Program-made: the position numbers and the translations under genes
Part shown: positions 23,126 to 37,032 of the stretch, one piece after another
How the letters are laid out: each line of letters opens with the position of its first letter
How positions within the stretch are numbered: the first letter of the stretch is position 1
Source of the DNA: Aphelocoma coerulescens
Taxonomy: Eukaryota; Chordata; Aves; Passeriformes; Corvidae
Direction of reading: 5' to 3'
DNA: 64,000 nt
Assembly: GCF_041296385.1 (NCBI RefSeq)
Contig: NW_027183514.1
Location: forward strand, 332,135 to 396,134
Notes under the pieces: model-generated
Databases searched by the model: none
What the model saw: the letters and a program-made list of their open reading frames with translations, nothing else
Told to the model about the DNA's origin: nothing

Positions 23126-23616
23126 TGTCAGGAAAATTAGTCCTCAAACACCACAGCTGTACGTCCAAACAAGAGACAGAGCAGTCCTGTTACTTTGATC
23201 GAATAAAGGGAGAGGTCATGGGCATTTCCCACGGGATCTCTCAAGTTGATAGAGGACGCAGCTTCCTTTATCTCCTAATTACCCAGCTGCATTTCCCTCT
23301 CTCTTTCCCCACTGGCTGAGCTACTTGAGAGGTACAGACTTCCCAAATGGCTTAATACAAACCCCCTTTCTAATGTCTACCCCCCTACCCCCCCCCCCCC
23401 CCCCCCCCATTCTTTTGCTCCTGTCTCTGTTCTTTTTCTCTAAATCCAGGGATTAGCAGAGTCTTGAGTGAGTAACAGTCTGTGTCAATTAGTGGAATTC
23501 CTATGGAATTTAGGGTTCCTCCCTTTGCTGCTTCTTTCACCTATCAGTATCTGGCTTTATCTACCATCAGGCCCACAGATAGTTTGTAAAGACACCTCCT
23601 TCTCATTCCTATCCCA
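23126..23616. mobile_element. Unidentified insertion inside CR1, unit B
   Basis: Same insertion point as unit A; 491 bp because the C run at 23380-23408 is longer and carries a TA interruption. The right end reads CTATCCCA instead of CTTCCCCA. Confidence 0.55.
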
Positions 23617-23855
23617 GAGATGTTTCTCGCCACTGTACGGAGAACTTTGGTGCACTGAAAGCTCAGCTGGAGAGGAAGGTGGCCAGAAATGTGGGGCCCA
23701 ATAAAAAGAGTGGTTTTAAATATATGCATGGAAAGAAACATTGTAGAAGTAACATTGTCCCCTTCCAGGATGTGGATGGTCACCTGACAAACAGGGCCAG
23801 GGACACAGCACACGTGTTTAATGCATTCTTTGCCTCTGTCTTCAACACTCCTCCC
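23617..23855 (+). mobile_element. CR1 LINE ORF2 fragment, right part, unit B
   Basis: Continues the CR1 reading with FNAFFASVFNT. Unit B has its own changes here (CACGTG for CAGGTG near 23812, CTCCTCCC for CTCTTCCC near 23850). Confidence 0.8.
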
Positions 23856-24459
23856 TCCCTTCGCCGTGGAAAACGTGCACTGTACCAAGGGACACTGCAA
23901 AGTCCCTGAAGAGGGCAAGCCCTGCTCAGCAGAAAGCAAACCACCCCTGTTTGATCCACAGCATTCCCATGGTGCATCTGAACCCAGTGTGTGCCAGCAA
24001 CTGGGAAAAAAGGAACCCTATGCCCGTCAAAACCAGAGCAGTGAGAGCACCATGAGCGCTCCTTGGGAAATCCTGACTTGTTTAGAACAGAGGCAACGCA
24101 GAAGTCGGTGAGCTGTTACAGAAAACTCTTCCTGCCCTCGACAGCCAGTTCAGGAGAGCTCCCCAGAGACACAGGAACTTCAACTCCCTTTGTCTCTGGA
24201 AGATCTTCGCAGGCACAGAGTAGTGGCTGTTGCCAGTTGGTACCGCTGCAGTGTCCTGGGAGCCATGGGCTTGACACTGGTGGCAGCAGCACTCTTCCTG
24301 ATGTGCCACTTGCTGCAGGGAATGATTCACTGCAGCAGGCTGAGCTCCTGTTCTTGCTGCCAGGCTTTTTCTGGCCATGTGCATCCTTAGGCATGAGCTG
24401 GTTCTGCTGATCCCTGAGGTGGGCCCAGGACTATGACGGCACAAAGGGGCTGAGCGCTG

Positions 24460-24540
24460 GTGAGAGGCGGGGCTGGGATGTCACCCGGCTGTCCTGGCCC
24501 ACAGCACTGTGACATCACCGCGCAGTCGCTATGTAACACG
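24460..24540 (+). promoter_or_regulatory. Candidate kinase promoter, copy 2
   Basis: Same GC box and oppositely oriented CRE-like sites as copy 1 (24478-24486 and 24509-24519). Confidence 0.4.
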
Positions 24541-24572
24541 GGCCAGCACCTGCAGCTGCCAGTGCAGTCGCG

Positions 24573-27500
24573 ATGGGACGTGCCGGAGCCATGTGTGACG
24601 GTGTTGTCCCAGTGATTGTGCTTGTCCTGCTGTTGGCCGCTGTGGCTGTCTGGTGGGCCGTTGGCCACTGGCAACCACGGAGGCGGCAGACAAGGACAGC
24701 GAAGAGGCGCAAGCGCCCCGGGGTGCAGCCCAGAGGCTCACGGAGGAAGCGAGGAGCCTCTGCGGCTCCCAGGTCCTCCAGGCCTCGGGCCACCCCTCGC
24801 AAGCGGCCACGTGCTCCCGCGAGCCCCCTGGACAGCCCCTGCAGCTGCGGCCCCTGCGTGGCAGTGGCCCAGGAGCTGCAGGAACTGATGCTGCTGCTCT
24901 GGGCTCGCAATGGGACATGGGTGCCGCTCTACTCTGGGATGTGGCAGGCCTTGTGGAAAGAACTGGAGGAGCTGCTGAAGCGAGGCCACCTGCCCTGCTG
25001 TGGCTCGGCCAGCTCCTCCAGGAGCCTCCATCCCTTCAAGAGGCTGCTCCCAGCAAGATTCTCCATCCCTGGGAGAGCCTCAAGCCTTGCAAGGATGGCA
25101 CACCATCAGAGAGCCGCCATCCAGGCAAGAAGCTCAGGCTGTCAGAGATCCTCCATCCCGCCAGGAGCGTCCGCTATCTCTGACAGCCTCCATCGCCCGC
25201 AGACGCTCCGTGAGACCTGCAGTCAGCCTGCAGAAAGTGCAGAGCCTGTGCACAGGTCTCCCAGCTCCCTTGGACTCATGGACTTCAACAACACGGGCAC
25301 AACCCTGACAACTGACGTTGCCAGGGAAAGCCCAGAAGTCCAAGTGGGAGCCCAGCCCGATCCAGGGGAGCCTTGTCAGGAGCAGGTGCTGGAGCAGCGA
25401 GTGAGCTGGAGCCAGCAGTTGCCGGCCCACAGCTCCCAGGACGCTGTGCCGGCTGCGCCAGCTGGCAACAGCTCTTGCCTGGTGGCGGAGACGAGCCTCA
25501 AGACACCCAGGAGGTTCCTCCATCTCCAGGAAGCTGCTCCGAGACGGCCACCGACTACCAGGAAGGCCTTGCTGGTAGCAGGTGAGATCTGAGGAGCTCT
25601 CTGAGGCTCCCTTGGGGCTCTTGAGGGGCATCCCCAGGCCAGGCCAGGGCCCTTGAGAGCAGCCGAGTCCCTGGCTGTTTCCAGTGCTTCTGATGCCACA
25701 GCTTCAAAAAACCCCTCTCTGGTTTGCAGCTGCTCCTGACACCCCCCTGTGCGAGTCCTCGGGCTGTAGCCCCGGCAGTCCTCAAGAGCAGAGTCCAGCC
25801 CACGACGCCGGGGACAGCGACGGTGCCGCCCTGCCCCGCTGCCCTCCGGCTCCTGCAGCCGCCTCTGCGCGCTCCCCTGCCCCAGCTCTGGCGCTCGCCA
25901 GCCCGACGGCTGCAAGGCGGTGGCCGCTGCCCGGCGCGCAGCAGGAAGCAGGTCAGAGCAAGGTGGCCCGCGGTGGCTCGGCCCGCTTCACTCGCGGGCA
26001 CTTGGCCGGGGGGGCCCTGGGCGCAAGGCTGATGGCTCGGTCTCGGTCGCAGGGCAAAAGAAGAAGCTGCAGGAGCTGTACCAGCTGGGCCCGCAGCTGG
26101 GCAGCGGTGGCTTCGGCACCGTTTTCTCGGGCATCCGCCTCTCGGACGGGAGCCCGGTAAGTGGCCGGGACGGCGGGGCGCGGGACGAGGGCCAGGGGCG
26201 GGGCAGGGCTTGAGCTCAGCCCCGTCTCTCGTGGGCTTGCAGGTGGCCATCAAACGCGTGGCCCGGGAGAGCGTGGTGCAGTGGTACGAGCTGGTGAGTG
26301 AGTGAGCGGGGCCACGGCGCCAGAGCGCCAGAGCGGGGCGTGGCGGGCAGGGATAAGGCCGGGCCCCGAGGGCGGGAGGCGGCGCAGGGCGGGGGGAGCG
26401 GGCGTGGGCTCAGCGTGCGAGCCGGAGCAGGGCGGGCCCGGGGATGCCAAACACCGGTGGTGGGGCCGGGCAGGGGGGCACCCCCCAAGCATCCCCTGGG
26501 CGGGAGGAAGCCCAAGCACCAGGGAGGCTGCCCAAGGGGGCACTGGGGCATCCCAGGCACGGGGCAGCACAGCAGCCCCAGGGCAGCATCAGGCCTGCTG
26601 GAGGCACTGTCTCCTCCCCACAGCCCGACGGCACCCGCGTTCCCATGGAGATTGTGCTCATGGAGAAGGTGGGCTCTGGCTGCCACAACATCATCCAGCT
26701 CCTCGACTGGTTTGAGCTGCCTGACAGCTTCCTGCTGGTCATGGAGCGTCCGGAGTCATCGCAGGATCTCCTGGACTTCCTGCTGGAGCAGGGCTTCCTG
26801 TGCGAGGAGATGGCGCGCTGGCTTTTCTGCCAGGTGCTGGAGGCCGTGCGGCACTGCACCGCCTGCGGCGTCCTGCACCGGGACATCAAGCCGGAGAACC
26901 TCCTCGTGGACCCGGAGAGTGGCGACCTGAAGCTCATCGACTTCGGTTGCGGCACCTTCCTCCAGGAGCAGGCCTTCACGCAATTTGCCGGTGAGCCCAC
27001 AGGCCGGGCCCCGCTCCCAGTGCCAGGCACTGCACGGCCCCGTTCCCTCCTGGGCTGCGGGCTGCGGCATTCAGCCGGCTGCCGGCTGCCCTTTGGCACG
27101 GGCCAGATGCTGTGCCCCAGGAGCCGGCTGCCGGCCCTGCCCACAGAGGGGGGCTGCCAAAGCCAGGCCCCGGCCGCTCGGCTTGGCAGGCCCGCAAGGG
27201 CTTGGGCTGCTCCGCTGGCCTTGTCTGCCTTGCAGAACGGTTTCCTGGCTTTGGCCAATTGGCTGGGGGACGGCGGCTGGCCCCGGGGGGAAGTTGTGGC
27301 CACTGGTGCAGCCCCTGCTTCTGCCAGGAGGCTGGCACCAGGCTCTGGAAGGCAGCAGCCTGCGCCTGGACAGCGCCGCCTGTGTCCCCTAGGAACACAC
27401 CTGTACAGCCCACCCGAGTGGATCTGCCTTGGCTGCTACCACGGCCATTCGGCGACCATCTGGTCCCTGGGCGTGCTGCTGTACGTCATGGTCTGCGGGA

Positions 27501-28000
27501 ACGAGCCCTTCCAGGACGACCGTGGCATCGTGTCGGGGCAGCTCTTCTTCTGGCAGCAGGTCTCTCCAGGTTGGTGTCCGGCCTCAAGAAGGCAGGCTTT
27601 GGCAGATGGCACCGCGCAGCCCAGCGTGGCCCTCACGCAGCTCCGCGGGAGGTCGATCTGCCCTCAAGGGCTGGCCGCAGGCGGCGGCCCGTGACCACGG
27701 TGGGGTCGGTGTGGCCCGCTTGGCTGCAGGAGGTGGCGCGTGTCCTGCCGTGCCGCTGTCCCGCAAAGGGCAGAGTCAGCCGGGAGGCCGGCACAGCTCT
27801 GAGCACACGCAGCACGGCCCGGGCCCTGCGGGCGCCGGGAGCAGCTGGGCAGGAGCCTTCTGCAAGTGACCGGCGCTTTCTGGCTTCTCTCCCCAGAGTG
27901 CCAACATCTGATCCGCTGGTGTTTGTCCAAGCACCCCGCGGACAGGCCAGCGCTGGAGGAGATCTTGCGCCACCCTTGGCTGCGGGGCGGGCGTCTTTGA
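24573..28000 (+). CDS. PIM1-like: PIM-like kinase with predicted N-terminal membrane anchor, copy 2
   Basis: Exons 24573-25581, 25730-25951, 26053-26156, 26243-26293, 26624-26990, 27393-27569 and 27897-28000; 677 codons, no frame break. The kinase motifs are identical to copy 1. Coding differences I can see are His-to-Asp in the exon-1 stretch GAQPHPGEP (here GAQPDPGEP) and Cys instead of Arg at codon 522 (TGCGAG at 26801-26806). The donor of intron 4 is followed by GTGAGTGAGTGAG rather than GTGAGTGAGCGAG. Confidence 0.85.
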
Positions 28001-28063
28001 TGCCTTGCCGGAGCCTCTGCAGCACCCGGTTGCCGAGTCCCACGCAGGAGTGAGGACTCGAGA

Positions 28064-28069
28064 AATAAA
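28064..28069 (+). other. Poly(A) signal of kinase copy 2
   Basis: AATAAA 64 bases after the stop codon at 27998-28000. Confidence 0.75.
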
Positions 28070-28926
28070 AGAACCACAAACCCATGCCGGGGTGTCAAGT
28101 CTGCTCCTGGTTAGCAACTTCAGCTAAAGAACCCTCTTGGGAAAAGGGGTGATCAGAGTGTTCCCTTCAGCCTTTGTCAAGCTTTTGATGCCTTTCCTCC
28201 AGGCATCATGGCACTTTTGTGTCTTCAAGCACAGGCTGTAGTCCAGGCAGGAGGGGCTGTAACAAGCCAAGAAATGCAACAGTGAAACAACAGCCGCCCT
28301 TTCAAACTGAGGCGGCCACTTGGCTTCACCTGAAGTGATACGTGGGCTCATGTGTGCATTCCAAGGGCCAGCGGGTGGCAGGGACAGAGATGCTGCTCCT
28401 CTCCAATGCTGGGAGAAGAATCAGAAATGGCAAAAGGTCATTTCAGGTTGAGCCCTGACAAAACTCTTCCTCTTTCTTCCCCTGAAATGGGAGGCAGGGC
28501 TGCGCCTTTGACCAGCTGGGTCTGCAGCCTCGTAAGCCATGGGCATGGAGCCCACAGGAAATGTTGAGATGCTGGAGTTGCTCCCATGGTGCTGGGCCCA
28601 TTGCAGCCCTCAAAATACCTTTCTCTACCCTCAAAACAACTGGTAGAGATGGAAAGTGCAGTAACCAGTCTAGCCACAGGAAAGCACCCAGGTGCCTTCC
28701 CTGGCCCTGTGGGCAGGTGCCAGCTGCAAACCTGTGCCACCTTCTGTCTACTGCCCTGACCTACCACTACAGGCTTTGGGAAAAAAACATACTTCTTCAG
28801 AAATGAGGAAGGGGCAGTCAATAGCTAACTCATGGAAGCACGAGTTAACTATTGGGAGACAGCAAACGTTAGTTCAGACAGCAGACTGTAATTACAAAAC
28901 CTAAGAAACCAAATTTGCCCTACTCT

Positions 28927-29332
28927 TGTCAAGATAGAGGGCACAAGGATCATCTCAGAGACCGCTGAAACATTCCTCAAAGGACTACGCATGCCCAGGG
29001 AGAAAGGTGAAAAAGTTCACTGAGAGGAAGACTACTGGCCTTCATCAGAAAAGACCCCCGAGGAAGAGGAGAGGCCTTCCTCAGCGCGGCCACCAGGACA
29101 CACAGCGCATGCGTGGCCCATATGCTAATGACTTCCGAGAAATAATTTGTATAACCACACCTGTCCCAAGGAATGTGATGAATATTCCTAATTTAACCCA
29201 TAATACTTGTGTTGTAGAGAGCACCAGGTGTGTGTTTGGAGGAGCGATCCCCACACACCCGGCGCGCCGAATAAAGCAAATACCCGCTTCTCTGACTCTG
29301 TCTCTGAAGTGTCTCCTGGCCCGGTTGCGGCA
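28927..29332 (+). mobile_element. Candidate solo LTR, unit C
   Basis: Same element as in unit A, ending CGGTTGCGGCA at 29332. Confidence 0.45.
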
Positions 29333-29346
29333 TGATTCAATTCCAA

Positions 29347-32300
29347 TTAAAAGAATCCTCTAAAAAAATGGGACATTTCAGTGCCCCACTTCAGTTTAAA
29401 CACTTTAAACATGGCATGCCTGCATGTTTCTTCTTTTTTCTTTCCCCTGGATCCTGCATTAGCCTTAAAATCTGCCGGGTAGAGCCGGTAGGGCACTGCA
29501 GCAGTGTAGTGCTTCCAGTCCTTCCCATCTTTGCTGCAACAACCGTGCTCGTCCCGAATGCAGCGCTGGGTGAGCAGAGTGGTCATGTAAACGATGTAGA
29601 AGTAAGGCAGGATGTGCTCAAAGCCACAAGCCAGGCAATAGGCCAGCGAGCCCATCAGGTCTCCCGTGCAGTTGAAATGACGTGCCCAGCCCCAAAAGCC
29701 AGAGGTCATCAGCTTGCTGTAGTGCTTGGGCCCATCCACGGACACGTAGGAGCACTCGATGGACTCCGGCTTCTTCCCCCAGATCCTGCACTTGCCATTG
29801 GTACGACGGAAGAGGTCCTTCTGGTGGTTGGTCATTCTGAAGATGGAATAGCCCAGCAAGCCCAGCATCAAGACCCCTACGGCATGGGCTGTGCACAGCT
29901 GGACAGGCTGGTAAACCAAATACAGACCCTGGGGAGCACAAAAACAATCAGACATTTACTTCCAACAGAGGCTCAGCATGCCAGACCAATTCCTCGACTA
30001 CAGTGGCCCACAACAGACCAGAAGAAAGAGTAGAAAAATCTACTGCAACAGTAAAACTGCAGAAAACTTTCAAAAAACTCTGCATCCAACAGTTTCCTTC
30101 TCTCTTTCTCTCTCCAAAATTGCACTTCTTCCTGAAACAAGAAGAGAGAAGTTGCAAGGATGCAAACCGGACAGAAGGAAAAAGCAAGGAACAAAACACA
30201 AACAAACCACTGCTAACCAAAAGACCCTCAACAAGCAGGAGTAAAAAAAAAAAGGAAACGGAAAGGATTTAGAAAAAAAGGAAACCAAAAGGATTCAGAA
30301 AAGTATACAGACACAACAGACAGTGACAGAAAGAGGCACAAAAGAAGGGCAGGAGAGGAAAAGATGTCCAATCTGGGCACGGACAGGAAGCCTTCCTACC
30401 CAGGAATTGTTACAAAGAATGTTGCAAGGATTTCTCAACAGTCAAACCGCCTAGAAACATTTAAGGTGCACATTAACCTGCTGAGAAGAATGTTTCTGCA
30501 AAGTTTCCTTCCTCTTAGCCCAAATCCACAGTGTCCACATTTTTACCTGCAAAGTAGAGAGGGAAGGCAACCAAACACAGTCTCCCCAGCCCAAATACCA
30601 TCCCAAATGATCATGGCAGATAGCAATGGTTTTCAAGTACCAGGCTTCATTCCAAAAGAAGTCCAGAACAAAAATACCCTGCAACAGAATAATTTCACAG
30701 TAATAACAGAGCACTGTCACCAGTTACCCTGTTTAACAGCATCAGCCTAATGTCTGTGCTGCCTTGTGATGTGATCTCACAACTCATTGGTGTTTTTATG
30801 TTAGCACTTCAAAACCAGACGTTTCTGAACACAGTTAGGAAGAACTATCACATAAATACAAGCTATGTGGATACACAATATCTACCTACCTATCTATCTA
30901 TCTACACAGATAAAGCAACAGTAGGATGACTAAGGCAAGTGTACAACTCAAGGACGAACGCTTGGGAAGTGAACTCACAGTTGATCAGCCCAATCTCTCT
31001 TCAGCTTAGAGTCACAGCGTTACAAAGAGGGCCGATAGAGCTCCTATTGAGCAGGCTTCCATTTCCACAGATCAGGCAATAAATCCAAAGAAGTCCCAGC
31101 ACACCATCACTGAATGAGCTTGTTTCAGGCCAGGAAAAAACACTTCATTTTCATTTCCATAGAAGGACTTCTTTTCCTACTTTAATATTAGTTTACTTGC
31201 TAGCTGGTTTCCTAATTTCCTCCTTGGAATTTACCTGAAGGACATTGACAAGGATCATGGAGTTTGTCGCTTCGCCATACAGCTCCTCTTGTTTGGCAGC
31301 AAAGGAAAGGTTGATCAGAGTCCAGGCCACAATCCCAGGGCGCCCACTGAAGAAAGAGCTTGAAATCAAACCACTTCCCTATTCGAGGGTTAAATTCAAT
31401 CCCCATCATGTAGTCGTAAAAGAAGTTTCCAGTGAATTTGCTGTAAAACATAAAAAAATTGGAAATGTACAGAGTTCTACACAAATACAGGTAATTACTG
31501 CTCTGACTACACAATTCAGATTAATTTGATGTAGTGATAATAAAAATCATCAAAGCATGTAACGCTGTGCAAGGTAACAGAAGCTGACCCAGCTGAAGTA
31601 TTACATTAATAGACATAAGTTGTAGAGTTTCAGAAGTGCCCGAGTTTACTCTTGCTAACACTTCTGAACAGTCTCACTATTTCTAGGATGGGTGTATCTG
31701 TGACACTGAGGCTGCCAGTCCCATGGTGTGCAGCATGAAACACGGGGGATGGTGCTAGTGAAGCAAAGAACCACTGTCATACACTGGCTCAGCTCTCTCT
31801 GCCAGTGAAATATATTCTGTCATTCAATTGATAGACCCGGTTTTTATTTAACAGTTTTAATCTCTGATTACCTCGTCTTCTCTCATTACTAAAATTCACA
31901 TACCACTCTTTGGCATTGGGAGGGAAAAAGTAGCCTTTAATCATTGCAAACGTGGACACTGCATATCCCAAGCTATTGGCACACCACAGGAGAGGAATCC
32001 ACTTGTCAAAAATGATGGTAGGTGAGAAGAAGTGGAAGCAAGAAGCATTTGCAAACCAAAGCACATGGGTCATGATCCAGGCCTGAAGTCCATTGATTTT
32101 CATATTTATTCACGACACCTAAAAGATGAAGAAAAAAAATCGAGTGTTACTGACCCCGCATTACTGCAGCTTTTAATTCACATGGCTATGCACAGAATAC
32201 ACAGAAGCTCAATCAAGCGCTCATGAAACAACTTCTCTCTCCTCGTCCTCCCAATTCAATACCTTAAAGCACTTTTCTGAGTGTTCCATTAAACTCTGCT

Positions 32301-34967
32301 GTACCCATTAGGCTTTGTTAGGCTGAGTTTTTCTCCTCACAAAACTGAATTTAGGCTTTCCCCCAAAACTGACCAGAGTAACAAACCACTTCTCCTAACA
32401 GTTCACATCCCACATTTTGTTCAAGTCCCTTGGCTTCATGGAGCTTGAGCAGGTAAAACTATCTTGTCGAATACCAGCAATAGTCCTGGACAGCTACAGT
32501 CAACTGACAATTTCAAGTGCCAAAGTCATCAACCAGTACTTTTTCACTGCTGGTATGGTGCCTACCAGATCAACAGTTATACTAATTCTAAGAGATAGAA
32601 ATGCTATCACTTCTTCTAAAAGATGACATCGATTGCTTTCTATTTTTGTTTGAACTGAACACGGGAGGAAGGTGAGAGCACTTCTGCCCACGTTTCCTCT
32701 GGCTACACATGGGCTATTAAACACTCTAGGTACAGAAATACTATCATTTCAGAAGATTGCACGGTGTCCGTGTATTCCAAGGAATACCTTACCAGCAGGG
32801 GTGACAGCACCTTCTTGTACACCTCCCACATATCCAGGGAGAACTTTATGGCAGAAGTCAGGGATGGACATGTACAAAACCACCTAGAAGAGAGAGGATG
32901 TATTCACAGTAAATACAGACGAGACAAAATCCCTCAAAACACTATTCCTTACATACACATACCAAATAGAATGTTTCTATTAAGTTTCTATTAAGTATTG
33001 GGTAAGCAAATATGGCAATATTTAGCTGTTGGGATTTTAGACTAGTAATACATCTAAGCTTTGAGACAGCTCAAAGATGTACTTCATGTAAGGCTGCCAT
33101 CCTTTTTTGGTGGGGAGGCAGGACAGTTGGTAACTAGATTCAGGTCCTCGTCGTTTTATTTTTATCTATTTCTTGTGTATGAATTTAAAACCAACGGATA
33201 CTGCTATAAAGTTGCTTTTTCTTCAAAACCTCATTAAGGCATATGTCACACAAGGAATATTTGCGTATATTCCCTACATGCTTCTTTTCCAAGTACATAA
33301 GCTTCCTTTGGATTCCAAAAAGCCCTGGAAAGTGGGAAACACCAAAGAGTAAATGCCAGTTCAACATTCCACTATCCTTTGTGCAAAAGGATTCATCCAA
33401 CAGCCGTGTGAGAAACCAGACCCGGCATCCAGATCATAACTCAAGAATGTACCTGGAAAGTGACCCAAAGGGAATAGATGCCAGCAGCCCTATAGGTCAG
33501 TGTGGGAGTCCTGTTCCAGATGTCAGACAGATGTTTATTCCCTGTCAGCAAGTCCAGCAGTGGGTCAGTCAGAGAGCACTGGTACTGGTCACAGGACATG
33601 ATGAAGTAATACACGATCGGCGGTGCAAACACGAGCAGGAAAAGGATGCTTGCCAAGGAAAACCAGTCCACCTCCCTGTAATCCAAAACAGAGCATTTTG
33701 TTTGCCCAGGTTTCAGAGAGATGAGTTACATCAAATAACTTTTTCAGTGGACCTTCTAGACTAACTGGATGAAAACTGAAAATGTCTTCAGGGCACAGAC
33801 ATGTCTGGTGGTCAAACAGCCATTAAAAAATCAGCACAGAACAGACTTTACCACAAACTCCTCTAAAACTACACTAGCTGATCAGAGCAAGAGATGAGAG
33901 AAAATCTCCCCTCCAAAAACCAGATTATTATTACAGACTTCACCTTTTTGATGGCAATCATGGCTCTAACTGGTAGAGTATTCGGTTGAAAGTGATAATG
34001 GAATCCCAAGAACATGATGCAAAGCTTGGAAACTTGCAAAAGACAGACCTTGGACAGCCATACATTGAACTTGCTGTGCCAGCCACTTTTGCTGTTCCCA
34101 GCTGCAGTCCAATGCCCTACTAATACCTACTCAGCTCTTGGAGAACTGGGAGATGCATCCTCAATCTTGCTACAGCGGGACTGATCAGCTGGGAATGCCA
34201 CAGATGCTGGGATGCTTGTTTTCCAGATCTCATGAAATATTTCTTTCCTAGGAACTAGAAATGTTACCAATTTTTACTTCCCAGCCTTTCCTGGCCATCT
34301 GCATCCTCAGCCACAAGCAGGCTCTGCAGATCGACGTGGCTCTGGGGAAGCAGGGACTCCTGTCTGTGGGCAAAGAAAACAAAGACAACTTGTAAGAAGA
34401 GAACCTGGAGCTTCTAGTTAGAAGAGAAAGGACTGTTCAATCAAGGCAGGGGCGACGAAGGAAACTTTCTAAAATGGAACAAGCAGCAGAAGCACAGTAG
34501 TTTTGCAGAAGAAATTCTCCTTCCAGCACTTGGCTTAGGGAAAAAGCCTGATGTTGCTACGAGAGACACGAGTTCATGTCTAGTATTGGGTAGCAGACAT
34601 CGGAGCATTTCGACTATTGGCTTTCCAGGCTCACGCTATTCGAACCTGAGAGTGAAACTCTTCTAAAAGCCAGAGGTGCTTGGAAGAAATGTTTCTGCTC
34701 ACACCACGACTGGGGACCGTGCATCATTCATACCTTGCACCTGTCCAAAGGCCTTCCTCCGTCTGCGCTCCGGCAGCTCTCACCGAGGCTCTGGCAGGGA
34801 CGGAGGCTCTTGCCAGAAGTATCGCAAGCGTGGAGATCTTCCTCATCCTGCTCCTCCACTGCTGACATCAGGGAATTCCCTGGAGCTGGGAACGTCTGCC
34901 TTTCCTGCTGGAGGATCTTGTTTGGCAGTTCTCTGACGTTCTTCACCTTTGGCAGTGCCGCAGCCAT
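29347..34967 (-). pseudogene. DHCR7: DHCR7 pseudogene, unit C
   Basis: Exons on the minus strand: 34967-34784, 33675-33453, 32883-32793, 32118-31904, 31440-31235, 30678-30547 and 29928-29347. All lesions of unit A are present. One extra A in the A run near 30243 lies in the last intron and does not affect an exon. From here on (units C-E) the same intron reads CCTCGAC where units A and B read CCTTGAC. Confidence 0.87.
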
Positions 34968-35294
34968 GGAGGTGTAGGACAGATGTTTCCCTCTCCCACT
35001 CCCCACTGCCACCAGCTCCCCCTGGGCAATGAGGGGGCTGCCGGCTGAGCGAGGGCAGCGCCAACGTGCAGCAGCTCAAGGATCCGCTCCCTGCGCGCTT
35101 CCCGGGATAGGGCTGCCCTGGGCCTTGGCATGGACAGAGGGTCCCCCTTCTCTGCTGGCCGTGACCCTCCTGCCCCAGCCTCGCTCAGGTCGATTCATGT
35201 GCCTCCCGTGAGGGACGCCCTCCACACAGATCCTGCTTCTGATTCCTTGGATCCACAGCACTGTTTCTCCTGGATTTTAGCCACGCCTTCCCCT

Positions 35295-35904
35295 CTGTAA
35301 AGCATAGGGATACATAGGAGGAGTGTGTTGGGCTCCCCTCCACCACTGTTAGTGGTTTCAGGCCCCCAGGAGCTCTTGTGTCTCCCTTTTTCCCAACGAT
35401 ATCCCCTCCGTCCCCTCCTTCCCGACGCTTCCCCTCAGCAGCACCGAGCCTTTTCCCGCCCTTTGCTCCCCTCAGCGCTGGCCCCGGCCCCGCTCAGACC
35501 ACGGCCCCTCGCCGCCGCTGAGGCCCTGCCCACGCCCATCGTCCTGGCCACGCCCCCTCGGCTGGGAACGGCTCCCCGCCCTCCCCTCCCTAATTAGCGC
35601 CCTTCCTTCCTCCCTCCTTAATGCCTCACTAATTCGGCCCCCTGCGGCCAAGGGCAGGGCTTTCGAGGAGCTCTGTGCGGCAGCCTGGCTGCGTGCGGCA
35701 GGCCAGAGACGCCCAGTGTTGTCCCTCCGCTCAGGGCAGGGATCCGGGGCACCGCGGCCACCCGGGGAAGATGCTCCGTTGCCAGCCCACACCTCCACCA
35801 AAGGGAGAGGAGGAAAGCAGGCTGCCAGAGCCACAGAAGCCCTCAAGACTTCCCCAGCTGGCTCTTCTCCGCCCTGCCCCGCCCCGCCCCGCCCCTTCCA
35901 GCTC
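35295..35904. promoter_or_regulatory. GC-rich CpG-island-like block, unit C
   Basis: Four GCCCC repeats at 35876-35895 followed by a 6-base AGCTCC insertion found only in this unit. Confidence 0.5.
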
Positions 35905-36685
35905 CAAGGCCGTTTTTACAGGAGCTCCGAAAGAGGCAAAAAAAGACAGACGAGCTCCACAGCGAATTCCTGAAAGAAAAATCCAGCAATGGCCAGGAGG
36001 CTCCTGTGGCTCCTTCCTGAAAATCAGGGCTATGGGGAACAGGGTGCAGGGTGTCCCAGGACACAGAGCTGGACACTGATCCCTCCTGGATCTCCTTGGC
36101 ACCCCTGTCCCAGGCAAGGATGGTCCTGAATATCCTCCTGGAGCTGTCCCAGGAAAGTCCCTGCTCCCTGGTGCGGGATGGGAGGGGTAGAGGTGGTCCT
36201 CTCACACTCATCCCACTCATTCTCCCCTGCGCTGGCTTTGCCCCTGGGGTGTTGACCCCCCTTTTTAGGGTGTCCAGCCCTGTTCCCATGGGGAACCTTG
36301 GCAGCACCCATGGGCATAACCAACCTTTGTGGGAGGCTGGGAGCACTGGTGAGGGCGGGGGCTGTTCCTGGTGACCTGGAACTTGGCTCCTGCTGTGAGC
36401 CAGGGGCTTTCTGCCTGCTGGGCTGGGGGAACACCCTCACTGAGCTCTGGGACACCCCCAGCCCCACACCCACTCCTTGCCACAGCTCCTCCCAGACAGC
36501 ATCCGCTATGCACACGTCCCCCGCTACCGTCCCTCGGCCAGGGGCCTTGTGGCTCATGCCAGACCCTTCTTCCTCCCCAGGGAGTCTCCTCCCAGGAAAG
36601 CGGGAAGCCCCCCGCAGCCCAGGACTCTCCAGCTCAGCCCCCCTGGAGCCAGGCCGCCCTCTGAGTCCCACGTGCCCTGAGCCAG

Positions 36686-37032
36686 GTGGGGACTGGCGGC
36701 CGTCTTGGCCACAGCGACCACAAATCAATCGAGTTTCAAACCTCTGACAAGAGGAAAAGGGCCAGCAAAACCTCAGCTCGGGCCATGAGGAGAGCAGACT
36801 TCAGACTGCTCAGGGAACTGCTAAGCAGGGTCTCCAGGGACAATGTTTTTGCAGGTGCTGGGGTCCATCCGTGCTGGTCAATTTTGAAACATCACCTCCT
36901 AAGGGCACAGCAGCAGGAGATTCCCAAATGTCGAAAGCCAAGCAGGCGAGGCAGAAGGCTTCTTCTCTGGCAAAGAGGATGGAAAAGGAAGCTGTGTGCC
37001 CAGTGGAAGCAAGGTCACAAGAAGAATACGGA
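36686..37032 (+). mobile_element. CR1 LINE ORF2 fragment, left part, unit C
   Basis: Same CR1 linker reading as in unit A, no further damage seen. Confidence 0.8.

Larger units (their letters stand above)
13895..27794. repeat. Tandem repeat unit B (13,900 bp)
   Basis: Second complete period, same orientation as unit A. It is 6 bp longer: the GC-box tract has one GCCCC fewer (-5), and the C run (23380-23408, interrupted by TA) is 11 bp longer. Unit-specific single-base changes include A at 14483, G at 16594 and G at 18682. Confidence 0.97.
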